Positions 8,910 through 18,753 of a stretch of 64,000 bases of DNA are shown here, in pieces. Below the pieces are notes generated by a model. The model saw nothing but the letters and a program-made list of their open reading frames with translations. It did not search any database and was not told the origin of the DNA. Origin of the DNA: VXPQ01 sp965223485 (GTDB taxonomy: Bacteria; Bacteroidota; Rhodothermia; Rhodothermales; VXPQ01); NCBI GenBank assembly GCA_965223485.1, contig OZ244993.1, positions 2,418,001 through 2,482,000 of the forward strand, in the 5' to 3' direction. Made by a program: the position numbers and the translations under genes. Each line of letters opens with the position of its first letter. Position 1 is the first letter of the stretch.

Positions 8910-11339
8910 ATGAAAGTATTGAGAGACGCCGGACTCTGGAAGCAGAAATCGCGGCCTGTTGGGACAAACCTCGAAAAGGGCCTTGCCTCCCCGGATAAAT
9001 CCGGGCGAACCCAGTGGGTGTACAGCGGGAGTATTTTGCTCGTTCTCGTATTACTGACGCTGGCCGCTTTTCCGAGAAGCAATGTGTACCAGTACACGGT
9101 GGAGGTCGGGGACGAATGGCATGGGGAATCGCTTGTGGCCCCTTTTGATTTCTCCATCTACAAGTCGGAGGCGGAACTGGAAGCAGAGCGGACTGCGCTT
9201 CGGGAAAATACGCCGCCTTATTTTCGTGTCTCGGCCGATGCGCAAGGGGTCATGGTGGCGAATCGGGACACGCTGATCCAGCAACTTGACGAAGTTTTTG
9301 ACGCCTGGACAGCGTATCGCGTACATCGCCTGCGTGGCGAGATGGCGGAAGGGGAAGCCGATTCGCTCCGATACCTTGATCTGCGCCGGGCGGCTCGTCT
9401 GACAATCACCTCTGAACAATGGCGGTTGCTGGCCGATTCCTATGCGGAGCGCATGCCCGAACTGTCGGAGGCGCTGCCTCAACCCAATACGTCCCGGTCA
9501 AATGCATCCCGCCCGGACGAACGCTTGCTGAACCAGGCCTGGGGCGTCGCATCCCAGCTCCTGATCGTAGGCGTGCTGGATGTGCCGCAAGATAGTGTCC
9601 TGTCTGAGCGGATCGTGATTCGGAACGACGTGAACCGAACCGAAACGATTCGGGCCAAGGACAACACCTACGGTCTGGATGAGGCATACTCCTTTGCCGA
9701 ACGACAATTCCAGCAGAGCGAAGATAGCCTCTCCGTCGTACTTGGAGACGCCTTCTTCCGAGCAATTTTCACCCCTTCACTCAGCTACCTGCGCGCGGAA
9801 ACCATACGCGAGCGCCAGCGCCTCGAACAGCGTATTTCTCCGGTGCGGGGCCGGGTTGCGGAGGGCGAAACGATTATTGAGCAAGGGGGACAGGTTACGG
9901 AAGGTATCCATGCGCAACTTACCTCATTCGAACGCGCATGGCAGGAGCGGGGCGGAGAAAATATTCTCTGGAGAGTGCTCCTCGGACAGTTTCTCGTCAT
10001 CCTTGCGGCATACTTTCTCTTCTTTCTGTATTTGTATCTGCTGCGCCGGCCCATTTTCGCCAACAAACGGAGCATGTTGGTCCTGGCGATTCTGTTTTCC
10101 ATTGTGGTTGGTCTCTTCGCTATCGCGCTTCACGTAGAGTTTTTGCGCATGTACATCGTGCCGGTAGCCATTGCCCCGGTGCTGATTACGGTGATCTTCG
10201 ATTCTCGCGTCGGCATTTTTGCAGCATTGACGCTTGCCCTCCTGGGCGGCCAGTTATTGTATTATAATTTCGAGTTTACCTTTGCTACCTTCCTGGCGTC
10301 CGCCCTTGGTGTGTTCAGCGTTCGGGATATCCGCAACCGACGGCAATTTTTCATCAGCGCCGGCATGGTTTTCCTTGGGTACCTGGTGGTCCTTGCGGCA
10401 TCGGCTATCTTTTTCGGAGAACCCTTGCAAGTGTTTTTTGGCGACATGCTGCCCGCAAGCATCAGCGCATTTCTGCTCCTGCTTGCCTATCCGTTGCTGT
10501 GGATCGCCGAGCGCGCATTCGGCATTACCACCGATCTGACGCTGGTCGAACTTTCCGACATGAACAATCCGCTCCTCAAGCAATTGTCGCTGGAGGCGTC
10601 CGGTACGTTCAATCATACCCTCCAGGTTGCAAATCTTTCTGAGGCGGCGGCGGATGCGGTCGGGGCAAATAGCTTGCTGGTGCGTGTCGGCGCACTGTAC
10701 CACGATATAGGCAAGTTAGCCAAGCCGAATTATTTCGTGGAAAACCAGCGCTCGGGAGTCAATCCACACGACGATTTGAAGCCGCGGATGAGCGCCCTGA
10801 TTATCGCGTCCCACGTGAAGGATGGGCTGGAAAAAGGTAAAGAACACAATGTGCCGCAGCGTGTGCTGGATTTCATTTCCATGCATCACGGCACATCCCG
10901 GATCGAATTTTTCTACCGGCAGGCGCTCGATCGGCACAAGAAAGGCGAGCCGGAGGTTCTCGAATCCGAGTTCCGGTACGACGGCCCGCGTCCAAACACG
11001 AAAGAGACGGGCATCCTGATGCTTGCCGATTCCGTGGAGGCGGCCAGCCGCAGCCTTTCCGACCCTACGCACCGGCGTCTTGAAACGCTCATTGAGGACA
11101 TCGTTGCGGGGCGCCTTGCAGACGGGCAACTCGACGATACGGATTTGACGTTCCGTGATCTGACGCAAATAAAGCGAACCTTTTTGTCGATATTGCTCGG
11201 TATCTACCACATACGCATCCGGTATCCGGGCCAGGAGGAGGAGGAAGACGGTGTGGGCGCCGGCGTCGTGGAAGAGGAAATCACGCCCGGAGATGTCGCC
11301 CATACCGTGGATGAGCCGATACTACCGGACGGGGGCTAA
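8910..11339 (+). CDS. PgpH-like membrane HD phosphohydrolase (7TMR-HDED)
   Basis: 809 residues. An N-terminal membrane anchor (about 35-50) is followed by a large extracytoplasmic domain (about 60-340), then a block of about seven hydrophobic helices (about 345-555), then a cytoplasmic HD domain. The metal-binding HD motif is in LYHDIGKLAKPNYF near residue 598, with a later SMHHGTSRIEFFY. This is the architecture of PgpH, which hydrolyses cyclic di-AMP; that substrate is inferred from the family. The C-terminus is acidic. It is convergent with the MoxR gene. Confidence 0.88.
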   Translation: MKVLRDAGLWKQKSRPVGTNLEKGLASPDKSGRTQWVYSGSILLVLVLLTLAAFPRSNVYQYTVEVGDEWHGESLVAPFDFSIYKSEAELEAERTALRENTPPYFRVSADAQGVMVANRDTLIQQLDEVFDAWTAYRVHRLRGEMAEGEADSLRYLDLRRAARLTITSEQWRLLADSYAERMPELSEALPQPNTSRSNASRPDERLLNQAWGVASQLLIVGVLDVPQDSVLSERIVIRNDVNRTETIRAKDNTYGLDEAYSFAERQFQQSEDSLSVVLGDAFFRAIFTPSLSYLRAETIRERQRLEQRISPVRGRVAEGETIIEQGGQVTEGIHAQLTSFERAWQERGGENILWRVLLGQFLVILAAYFLFFLYLYLLRRPIFANKRSMLVLAILFSIVVGLFAIALHVEFLRMYIVPVAIAPVLITVIFDSRVGIFAALTLALLGGQLLYYNFEFTFATFLASALGVFSVRDIRNRRQFFISAGMVFLGYLVVLAASAIFFGEPLQVFFGDMLPASISAFLLLLAYPLLWIAERAFGITTDLTLVELSDMNNPLLKQLSLEASGTFNHTLQVANLSEAAADAVGANSLLVRVGALYHDIGKLAKPNYFVENQRSGVNPHDDLKPRMSALIIASHVKDGLEKGKEHNVPQRVLDFISMHHGTSRIEFFYRQALDRHKKGEPEVLESEFRYDGPRPNTKETGILMLADSVEAASRSLSDPTHRRLETLIEDIVAGRLADGQLDDTDLTFRDLTQIKRTFLSILLGIYHIRIRYPGQEEEEDGVGAGVVEEEITPGDVAHTVDEPILPDGG

Positions 11340-11388
11340 GGGAGGGTTATACGCCTTTCCTTACCGGACGACCTGCTTTCCCGTGGCC

Positions 11389-12399
11389 TTACGACCCGTC
11401 GTCCGCGCTGTCGAGGAGCCGCTCTATAATATCGACGGGCGTTATTTCGTCCGCTTCCGCATTGAAATTCGGAACGATCCGGTGCCGCAGGACGGGCACG
11501 GCGATGCGGCGAACGTCGTCCATGAGCGGCGAGAGGCGTCCGTCGAGGGCGGCAAGCGCTTTGGCGCCGAGGATGAGATACTGCGACGCCCGCGGCCCCG
11601 CGCCGTAGTTCAGGTACTTCGTTACGAAGTCGGGGGCGCCTTCTCTTCCGGGTCGCGTGCGCCCTACGAGGCGGACCGCATATTCAATCACATTGTCGGC
11701 TACGGGAATCTGCCTTATGAAGTGCTGAAATTCCTGTATTTCCCGGGCATGCATAACCGGTTTTACGTCGGCGACGCGCGCACTGGTCGTATTGCGGACC
11801 ACTTCAACTTCTTCGTCGAACGTCGGGTAGTCGAGCCACAGATTAAGCATGAACCGATCCAGTTGGGCTTCCGGCAGGGGGTAGGTGCCTTCCTGCTCGA
11901 TCGGATTCTGCGTGGCCAGCACGAAGAAAGGTTCGTCGAGTATGTACGTTTCCCCGGCGGCGGTAACGTGGTGTTCCTGCATGGCCTCCAGTAAGGCCGC
12001 TTGTGTTTTCGGGGGCGTTCTGTTGATCTCGTCCGCCAGCACGACATTGGCGAAGATAGGTCCTCGTACGAACTTGAAGGACCGCCGCCCCGTTGAGACA
12101 TCTTCTTCGATGATTTCCGTGCCCGTGATGTCGCCCGGCATCAGGTCCGGCGTAAACTGGATGCGGCTGAATTTCAGGCTCGTGGCCTGGGAAATCGTCC
12201 GGATAAGCAGCGTCTTCGCCAGGCCTGGAACGCCAATCAGCAGTACATGCCCCTGGGCCAGAAAACCCACGAACAGGTGGCGGATGATCTCGTCCTGTCC
12301 CACGATGACCTTTTCGATCTCTCCACGGAGGCGATCGTAGGAGGCGTGAAGCGCTTCGAGAACTGCGGGAACCTGCGTATCCTGCTGAATGTGCGGCAT
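11389..12399 (-). CDS. MoxR-family AAA+ ATPase
   Basis: 336 residues with the MoxR signature set: VGQDEIIRHLFVGFLAQGHV, Walker A in GVPGLAKT (the family's usual variant with Ala before Lys), Walker B and following residues VVLADEINRTPPKTQ, and sensor 1 ATQNPIEQEGTYPLPEAQ. A C-terminal lid follows. MoxR ATPases act as chaperones in maturation of other proteins or cofactor insertion. It is the last gene of a minus-strand run after three SurA/PpiC-type genes, 56 bp downstream of the nearest, which suggests an envelope-protein folding role. No VWA-domain partner is visible in this window. Confidence 0.93.
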   Translation of the reverse strand: MPHIQQDTQVPAVLEALHASYDRLRGEIEKVIVGQDEIIRHLFVGFLAQGHVLLIGVPGLAKTLLIRTISQATSLKFSRIQFTPDLMPGDITGTEIIEEDVSTGRRSFKFVRGPIFANVVLADEINRTPPKTQAALLEAMQEHHVTAAGETYILDEPFFVLATQNPIEQEGTYPLPEAQLDRFMLNLWLDYPTFDEEVEVVRNTTSARVADVKPVMHAREIQEFQHFIRQIPVADNVIEYAVRLVGRTRPGREGAPDFVTKYLNYGAGPRASQYLILGAKALAALDGRLSPLMDDVRRIAVPVLRHRIVPNFNAEADEITPVDIIERLLDSADDGS

Positions 12400-12455
12400 G
12401 AAAAAGTGTCAGGATTGGGTAGAGAACACAGAAAATCGCTTCTCCGACGGTAGCG

Positions 12456-13850
12456 TTAACCCTCGGCCATCCGGACCGATCTGGCTTTGCCGCGCAGGTC
12501 CACATATATCTCCTCGCGCAGGGTTTCGATGTAGTCCTGCATCCATTCCGCACGTTTCTCCTGAAGCGCAAACTGTTCGATGCGTTCGTAGTCCGTCTCC
12601 AGGTTTACCGTATGTTCTTCCTGAGAAAGGACGAGTTGTACGATATGGTAGGCCTGCCGGGGATTTTCCAATTGTACGGGCGTGGGCTGGCTGATTTCTC
12701 CAATCTCCAGGGTGTCCAGTGTCGCCAGCCAGAGCGGCCCGAGATTTTCCCTGACGAGGTCGCGTTCCCCGGTGCGCGGATCGACCACCCGGCCACCCAG
12801 TTGCGACGAAGATTCTTCCTGCGAATGCTGTTTGGCGAGGCGCTCGAAGGGGATATTGAGGTGAAGCGCCGAATCACGCGCAGCCGTCAGAAACGCAATG
12901 GTTTCCGAAGGATCGATCTCGCTGTCATCGATGCGAATCAGGATGTGATTAAAATCGACGATTTCACCCCGCCGGTCGTTCACGCGCACGATGTGATATC
13001 CGAACGGAGACTCGAACACCTGCGATACTTCTCCGATCGGAATACGGGAGGCAACTGCACCGAACTCCGGCACAAGATCGCCCAGACTCGTGTTTTCTAT
13101 ACGCCCACCCAGGTTTGCCGAGCCGGGGTCTTCCGAAAACTGTCGCGCCATTTCTTCGAACGATCCGCCGCCCGTTACGATGGAATCACGAATCGCGGTC
13201 ATGATCTCCCGGGCCTCTTCGCGGGCTTCTTCCGTGAGTTCGGGAAAGCGTACGATGTGGTTCAGCCGCACCACATGGGGAATGATCGGCAAAGAGTCAG
13301 CCGGAAATTGTTCGAACCATTCCTCTGCCTCCGTGGGCGTAATGCGAACATTCTGGATTTTGCTCTGACGAAGTTGATCCGCCAGTAATTGGTCACGTAA
13401 TTCGTCCCGCAGGTCTGCCCGGATACGTACGATGCTTCGGCCATACAATTCTTCCAGCAGCTCCTCGCCGCCTACCTGGGCCGCCATGTATTCAATGCGT
13501 TGATTGAGCGCCTGATCGACCTGCTCTTCCTGTACGGTGATGTTGGTGTCGCGGCGGGCGGCCACCTTCAGGATTTCCTGGCCGATCAGTTCGTTCAGGG
13601 CGTCCATCCACAGTGCTTCGGAGTAGGGGATGGGCTGCTGCTGGAGATAGTTAGCCACTACGGCGTCCACCTCGGATTTTAGCACAATCTGGTCACTGAC
13701 CACGGCGACGATCTCGTCGATGACATTGCCCTCCTGCGCACAGGCCGGCGAAACCACGGAGGGGGTCAGCGCCGCACATACAAGAAAAAAAGCCGTGCAT
13801 GCGCACGCGGCGGGTTTCATCGGGTGCAAAGACATGAATGCGCCAGCCAT
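12456..13850 (-). CDS. surA: SurA-like periplasmic peptidyl-prolyl isomerase
   Basis: 464 residues. A signal peptide ends near CAQ at about residue 39. The SurA N-terminal chaperone region follows (IDEIVAVVSDQIVLKSEVD). Then come two parvulin (PpiC) domains: one around LNHIVRF...GGRIENTSLGDLVPEFG...PFGYHIVRVNDR, the second around FNHILIRID...LGGRVVDP. SurA escorts outer-membrane proteins through the periplasm. In-frame ATGs lie at 13850, 13835 and 13820; the last gives the most typical signal peptide. It is the third of three consecutive folding-factor genes on this strand. Confidence 0.9.
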   Translation of the reverse strand: MAGAFMSLHPMKPAACACTAFFLVCAALTPSVVSPACAQEGNVIDEIVAVVSDQIVLKSEVDAVVANYLQQQPIPYSEALWMDALNELIGQEILKVAARRDTNITVQEEQVDQALNQRIEYMAAQVGGEELLEELYGRSIVRIRADLRDELRDQLLADQLRQSKIQNVRITPTEAEEWFEQFPADSLPIIPHVVRLNHIVRFPELTEEAREEAREIMTAIRDSIVTGGGSFEEMARQFSEDPGSANLGGRIENTSLGDLVPEFGAVASRIPIGEVSQVFESPFGYHIVRVNDRRGEIVDFNHILIRIDDSEIDPSETIAFLTAARDSALHLNIPFERLAKQHSQEESSSQLGGRVVDPRTGERDLVRENLGPLWLATLDTLEIGEISQPTPVQLENPRQAYHIVQLVLSQEEHTVNLETDYERIEQFALQEKRAEWMQDYIETLREEIYVDLRGKARSVRMAEG

Positions 13851-13890
13851 GAATCAGAAACAACGAAGAAACGCCACACCGTACGAAATA

Positions 13891-14784
13891 TTATGGACTA
13901 TCGAGCGCTTCGCGTGCGAGGGCCTCATTTCTCAAACGTTGAACCAGACGGGCATACAACTGTTTCCGGTTCTGCAGGATGAGCTGGCGCTCCAACTCGG
14001 GTTGGATCCACTCTTGTCGCGGGATACTCCCCGTCGGTATGCGCTGCGCCAGTTGGAGGACATGGTACGAGGAATCGCTTTCGATGACGGCTGCGGTTCG
14101 TTCGTCGCTCAGGCCGGCCAGCGTTTGCCGGAGTAGCGGCTGGTTTCCGAAAAGGCGGCTTTCGGGGTAGTGATCGTATGCGGAAATAGGGGTAAACAAT
14201 GCATCCGACGCAGATGGGCCTGTTTCGAGCGTGTTTGCCCAAATGGTCCATATCGAGTCCCGTTCCGCTACGCTGGCGTTTCGGAGAGCGAGTTGGGCGC
14301 GTCCGGCCTCCTCGAACGTCTCTGCACGAAGGTACCGAACCCGCACAAAAGATTCGCGCAACCGGAGCTGTTCCTTGTGCTGCTCGAAGTATGTCCGCGT
14401 TTCTTCCGCGGAGGGAGAGGGGGAATTTTCTCTGTAGAAGGATTCGATGAACGAATTCACGAGCACCGATCGCTCGCTTTCGTCAAGGCGGCGCTGTACT
14501 TCGGCGTTTTGCGCAAATCCCCGCCGGAGCGCTTCCTGGTATAGCACTTCCGTGGCGAGCCACTGGTTAACGATGTGTCTCCGCATTTCCGAGGGGTCCC
14601 CGGTCACGGCAACGCCTGCCATGATGCGCTCGATATCTTCCTCGAAGAGGTACCGATTCTCGACACGCGCCACGTGGTTCCGTGAGTCCGTTTCTTCCGC
14701 ACAGCCGGAAAGAAACAGTGTCCCCGCTCCTGTGCACAACAGCATCAGGGACAGCGAGAGGCCGTATAGAGAACGGTTTTCCAT
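13891..14784 (-). CDS. SurA N-domain-like lipoprotein without obvious PPIase domain
   Basis: 297 residues. A hydrophobic leader ends in a lipobox-like LSGC (Cys28), so it is probably a lipoprotein. The next part (VARVENRYLFEEDIERIM, then IVNQWLATEVLYQEALRRGF) matches the helical chaperone domain of SurA/PrsA-type isomerases. The centre is much shorter and lacks the conserved parvulin core, so it probably acts as a chaperone rather than an isomerase. It lies 3 bp after the 690-residue PPIase gene and 40 bp before surA. Confidence 0.8.
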   Translation of the reverse strand: MENRSLYGLSLSLMLLCTGAGTLFLSGCAEETDSRNHVARVENRYLFEEDIERIMAGVAVTGDPSEMRRHIVNQWLATEVLYQEALRRGFAQNAEVQRRLDESERSVLVNSFIESFYRENSPSPSAEETRTYFEQHKEQLRLRESFVRVRYLRAETFEEAGRAQLALRNASVAERDSIWTIWANTLETGPSASDALFTPISAYDHYPESRLFGNQPLLRQTLAGLSDERTAAVIESDSSYHVLQLAQRIPTGSIPRQEWIQPELERQLILQNRKQLYARLVQRLRNEALAREALDSP

Positions 14785-14787
14785 GCT

Positions 14788-16860
14788 TTAAGGGGCGGTG
14801 GGCGTGTCGGCCTGCTCCATGGGAGGGGATTCTTCCTTGAAGGCCCGCACGAGTCGACCGGGGAAGGTATGCGCATTGTAGCGCTTCCTGAGGCGTGCAA
14901 GCAGGCGTTCCTCCAGTGTCGTCTGGTGCTCGCTTACGATTCCGGTTCGGGCCTCCTCGAAGGTTTTCGGGCGCGCCGCCTCTATCCCGTCATGCACCAG
15001 GATTATGCGCATGTTCCGCATGGCAAGGACTTCCGTGCGCTCGCCTTCGCTCAGGCCCAGTACGCGGTCATAGATGGAACCGGACGAATCGGCCAGCAGC
15101 GTCGTATCCGCGTGCAGTATGTGCAGCGTATCGGCGGCGTAGAGTGCATGGATGTCCGCTATCGAGGCGCCTGCGTCGAAACGCGCCGTAGCATCCTGCA
15201 GAAGAGAATCCGAAGCGCTTTGCAGGGAGATGGCCCGGATGCGGTCCGGCCATTGGTATGCTTCCGGTTGCATGGCGTAGCGGGCGCGCAGGGCGGCCGA
15301 ATCCCGGTCGGCGGCTGTCCACACGGAGTCTTCCATCAGCGCAAACAAAACGAGGCCGTCGCGAAACTCCTGCATGATCTTGCCGAATTCGGCATCGCGT
15401 TCCTCGAGTCGGGCCGCTTCCGTGCTCAACGTGGCGTCGGTAACAAACGACGAAACGAGCGCGCGCACGGTACTCTCGGCGTCGGTTCCGGAGCGATTGC
15501 CCAGGCTGCTTGCGGTCTCGGCAAGCTGCCCAAGCGTCCAGGTCGAGTCGCCCAGTACGAAGAACGTATCGGCGATCGCCGATTCGTCGAGGCCGCCGTT
15601 CGGCAGGACCAGGATCGAGTCGGGGGGAATATCGGCAAAGGCGCGTACGGCGAGCGTGGTGTCGACATGTCCGTATCCGCTTTGGATAATGTCGCGCGCA
15701 AGCGCTTCTTCCGCCAGGCCCATGCGCGGCAACTGGCCCGCCAGATTTTTCAGATCCTCGTAGGCTTCTTCGAAAGAGGGCAATTCCTCGCGGCCCGTCA
15801 ACCGGATGAGGTGAATCCCGAAAGAGGTTTCCACCGGGCCGGCAATGTCACCGGGTTCCAGAAGTGAGAATGCGGCTTCCTTGAAGGTTTCGGGGACCGG
15901 AGACGAATAGGCGAGTGTCCCGAGGTCTCCTCCCCGGCCGGCGGACATCAGATCTTCGGAATGCTCACTCGCCAGTTCCGCGAAATCGGCGCCTTCGTCG
16001 AGTTGCTTTCCAAGCGCTTCCGCCCGCGCCAGGGCGTTCGTGGAATCTCCGGGCGGGCCCGCATGGCGAATCATAATGTGCGATGCCTGGATATTCGGGA
16101 CGGCGGGCTTGCGCTCGTGCACCGTCAGCATATGGTACCCGAAGCGGGTCCGGAATACCGGGGAAAGGCCCCCAACGGGTACGTTGTAGGTGAACGATTC
16201 GAAGGGTTCGACGAGGTCTCCCCCCGAGAAAAATCCGAGCCGGCCTCGCGAACCCCGACCGTCCGGAGGGCCTTGTGCAGAGGGATCCTGCGAATGGCGA
16301 AACGCAAGGTCTCCAAAATCCACCCCCCGGAGCACCGAATCGCGCAGGGCCTGCATGGTGCGGTATGCTGCGAGCGTATCCTCCGCGGGGGCGTTTTCCG
16401 GGATGGCAAGCAGGATGTGACTCACGTCCACCAGTTCCTGCCGTCGTTCGTGCAGGGTGCGAATAATCGGATCGATTACCTCCTTTTCCATCAGGAACGG
16501 GCGCGCCAGCCGCACCCGGTAGGATTGGATTTCTTCGAGAATGTCGGGCCGCGTATCCATACCCGCTTCTCTGGCGGCGGCCACTTTCAGACGGAAATCG
16601 ACATACCGTTCGAGAAAATCGCGGTAGGAGGCCAGCGAATCGGTAGCGAGGTCGCTGTTACTGCCTGCATGAGGAGCGTAGTTTGCCTCGAAATCGTCGA
16701 GCGTAAGCAATTTTCCATGGAAAGAGGCTACGACCTCGGGGTTGTCTGCGCCCGGAACCGGCATCGTGCGGGACAGCGATCCGCATCCTGCGGCAAGAGA
16801 AAGTCCAATGAATAATGCTACCGGAGCGGTCCAGTTAATTGGTCGGGATCGGCTAATCAT
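14788..16860 (-). CDS. Two-domain parvulin-type peptidyl-prolyl isomerase lipoprotein
   Basis: 690 residues with a lipoprotein signal (LSLAAGCG, Cys26). Two parvulin domains are easy to see. The first is around VSHILLAI...GRLGFFSGGDLVEPFE...RFGYHMLTVHERKP. The second is around ASHIMIRH...GGDLGTLAYSSPVPETF...SFGIHLIRLTGRE. A third, degenerate region follows to the C-terminus, similar to PpiD-like proteins. It should act on outer-membrane or secreted proteins in the periplasm. It leads the minus-strand operon PPIase, SurA-N lipoprotein, SurA, MoxR. The 160 bp to divergent gltX probably hold both promoters. Confidence 0.88.
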   Translation of the reverse strand: MISRSRPINWTAPVALFIGLSLAAGCGSLSRTMPVPGADNPEVVASFHGKLLTLDDFEANYAPHAGSNSDLATDSLASYRDFLERYVDFRLKVAAAREAGMDTRPDILEEIQSYRVRLARPFLMEKEVIDPIIRTLHERRQELVDVSHILLAIPENAPAEDTLAAYRTMQALRDSVLRGVDFGDLAFRHSQDPSAQGPPDGRGSRGRLGFFSGGDLVEPFESFTYNVPVGGLSPVFRTRFGYHMLTVHERKPAVPNIQASHIMIRHAGPPGDSTNALARAEALGKQLDEGADFAELASEHSEDLMSAGRGGDLGTLAYSSPVPETFKEAAFSLLEPGDIAGPVETSFGIHLIRLTGREELPSFEEAYEDLKNLAGQLPRMGLAEEALARDIIQSGYGHVDTTLAVRAFADIPPDSILVLPNGGLDESAIADTFFVLGDSTWTLGQLAETASSLGNRSGTDAESTVRALVSSFVTDATLSTEAARLEERDAEFGKIMQEFRDGLVLFALMEDSVWTAADRDSAALRARYAMQPEAYQWPDRIRAISLQSASDSLLQDATARFDAGASIADIHALYAADTLHILHADTTLLADSSGSIYDRVLGLSEGERTEVLAMRNMRIILVHDGIEAARPKTFEEARTGIVSEHQTTLEERLLARLRKRYNAHTFPGRLVRAFKEESPPMEQADTPTAP

Positions 16861-17020
16861 GCTATAGTGTGCGTATCTTACTTTAGTTCGAACCCGCGTT
16901 GACGCGCGCGGGCGGATACGGTTCCTTTCCGTATTTGATCAATGCCCCGGTGCAAACGATCTTCTCCGCCAATTATTGCTTGCTGCACGTTGTTTCCATA
17001 TATACCCTGCGCGTTCTGAC

Positions 17021-18544
17021 ATGACTGCATCCACTCCGCCGAAAGTCCGGGTCCGTTTTGCGCCCAGCCCTACGGGGTCCCTGCACATTGGGGGGCTCCG
17101 TACGGCGCTGTTCAATTACTTCTTTGCACGCAGGCGCGGCGGCGCGTTCGTTCTGCGTATAGAGGATACGGATCAGGCGCGTTTCGTGCGCGAAGCCGAA
17201 CAGAACATCCTGTCGGGGCTTAAGTGGGCCGGTATCGAGCCGGACGAGGGGCCGGATCAACCCGGGGACTTCGGTCCCTACCGCCAGTCGGAGCGACGAG
17301 CTATGTACGCCCGGTATGCGCGGCAACTGATCGACGAGGGGCATGCCTATTACGCCTTCGATACGCCGGAAGAAATCGAGGCCATGCGGAAGCGGTTCGC
17401 CACGGAGGGAAATCCTTCGCCCAAATACGATGCGGTTACAAGAGGGGAGATGACGAATTCGCTCGTGCTTTCAGGCGAAGAGGCGCGCCGGCGCGTCGAG
17501 CGGGGGGATGCGCATGTCGTGCGGCTGAAGGCGAATCCCGGAGGGCGCATCACGTTGCATGACCACATCCGGGGAAGAGTTTCCTTTTCGACCGGCGGGA
17601 TCGACGATCAGGTTCTGATCAAGTCCGACGGCATGCCGACCTATCACCTTGCCAATGTCGTGGACGACCGCGAGATGCGCATTACGCACGTGATTCGCGG
17701 GGAGGAATGGCTCCCCTCGACGCCGAAGCACCTGCTGCTGTACCAGGCCTTCGGGTGGGAACCGCCCGAAATGGCGCATATGCCGCTCATTATGAATCCG
17801 GGCGGCAAGGGGAAATTGTCCAAGCGGCATGCCGAAACGCAGGGCCTGCCCGTGACCGTCGAGCAATACCGGGAGGCCGGGTACGAACCGGAGGCCGTCG
17901 TCAACTTCCTGGCGTTTCTCGGGTGGAATCCCGGCGGTGACAGGGAGCTGTTTTCGCTCGACGAGATGGCGGAGTTGTTTTCGCTCGATCGGGTCAGCGG
18001 CGGCGGCGTGCAATTCGATGTGAACAAGCTCAACTGGTTCAATCAGCAGTACGTTCGGGGATTTTCCGTCGATGAATTGCGAAAGCGTGCGGAGTGGTTT
18101 ATGCCTGGAAGTGATGTGCCGTCTGAATTTCATTTCTCTAATGAAGAACTCGATCAGAAGATAGCGGCGCTCATGCAGCCTCGGATCACATTTGCGAAGG
18201 ACCTTGCGAAAATGGGGAGATATCTTTTTCCGTATCCAGAGTGCGATCCAGACAATTATGACGAAGTGGCTGTGAAGAAACGCTGGAAGGCAGACTCGGC
18301 GGAGCTTCTGCGCACGTATGCGGACCGGCTGGAGGCAGCCTCCGCTTTTGATGCGGCGCAGGCGGAAGCGATGCTACGGGCGCTTGCCGAAGAGCGGGGC
18401 GCGGGGGTGGGGCGCATCATTCATCCGGTCCGCCTTGCCGTGAGCGGCGTTCCCGGCGGGCCGAGTCTGTTCGAGATGATGGCGGTGCTGGGCATGGATG
18501 CCTGTGTGCGGAGGATTAGGAGGGCGGTGGGGGTTTTGGGGTAG
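17021..18544 (+). CDS. gltX: Glutamyl-tRNA synthetase
   Basis: 507 residues, normal for bacterial GltX. Class I synthetase signatures are present: APSPTGSLHIGGLRTALFN (HIGH motif as HIGG), FVLRIEDTDQAR, and GKGKLSKRH as the KMSKS motif. The C-terminal anticodon-binding domain ends in CVRRIRRAVG. I chose the ATG at 17021; an upstream TTG at 16976 adds residues that the family lacks. It charges tRNA-Glu. Immediately downstream lies an insertion-sequence graveyard, and no terminator is seen directly after the stop. Confidence 0.96.
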   Translation: MTASTPPKVRVRFAPSPTGSLHIGGLRTALFNYFFARRRGGAFVLRIEDTDQARFVREAEQNILSGLKWAGIEPDEGPDQPGDFGPYRQSERRAMYARYARQLIDEGHAYYAFDTPEEIEAMRKRFATEGNPSPKYDAVTRGEMTNSLVLSGEEARRRVERGDAHVVRLKANPGGRITLHDHIRGRVSFSTGGIDDQVLIKSDGMPTYHLANVVDDREMRITHVIRGEEWLPSTPKHLLLYQAFGWEPPEMAHMPLIMNPGGKGKLSKRHAETQGLPVTVEQYREAGYEPEAVVNFLAFLGWNPGGDRELFSLDEMAELFSLDRVSGGGVQFDVNKLNWFNQQYVRGFSVDELRKRAEWFMPGSDVPSEFHFSNEELDQKIAALMQPRITFAKDLAKMGRYLFPYPECDPDNYDEVAVKKRWKADSAELLRTYADRLEAASAFDAAQAEAMLRALAEERGAGVGRIIHPVRLAVSGVPGGPSLFEMMAVLGMDACVRRIRRAVGVLG

Positions 18545-18562
18545 GGGGGTGAGGAGGCCAAA

Positions 18563-18634
18563 ATGGAACAGATGCAGGCAATGGCACGGGGGATGGATAG
18601 CAAGCGGCTCCGGTACATTGACCTGACAGCCTGA
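18563..18634 (+). pseudogene. IS1595-family transposase, C-terminal scrap (copy 1)
   Basis: A 23-residue in-frame remnant, from MEQMQAMARG to KRLRYIDLTA, ending at TGA 18632-18634. It matches the tail of the two other IS1595 tails at 22.5 and 23.1 kb (GMDxKRLxYxDLxA). The bases after the stop (aaccgtatataacactacga) resemble those after the copy-2 stop (taccgtatattactgcacaa), so this is the right end of an IS1595-type element including its terminal repeat. Everything upstream of the tail is missing. Confidence 0.75.
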
Positions 18635-18714
18635 AACCGTATATAACACTACGATCAGGTGAACGGCTACTACCACTGTTCCAAGGCTTATCATACGAGC
18701 TCAGAACTGGCGAG

Positions 18715-18750
18715 GGGACCCTTCTGCTGGTTAGCCGGTGGAAGGGTCCC
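18715..18750 (+). terminator. Terminator-like hairpin at the base of which IS256 inserted
   Basis: A perfect 10-bp inverted repeat (gggacccttc and gaagggtccc) surrounds a 16-nt loop. Without the IS256 element, the second arm would be followed by ttgtttc, a short T-rich run as in an intrinsic terminator. It may once have ended gltX transcription. The 8-bp target duplication of the IS overlaps the second arm. Confidence 0.5.
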
Positions 18751-18753
18751 TTG

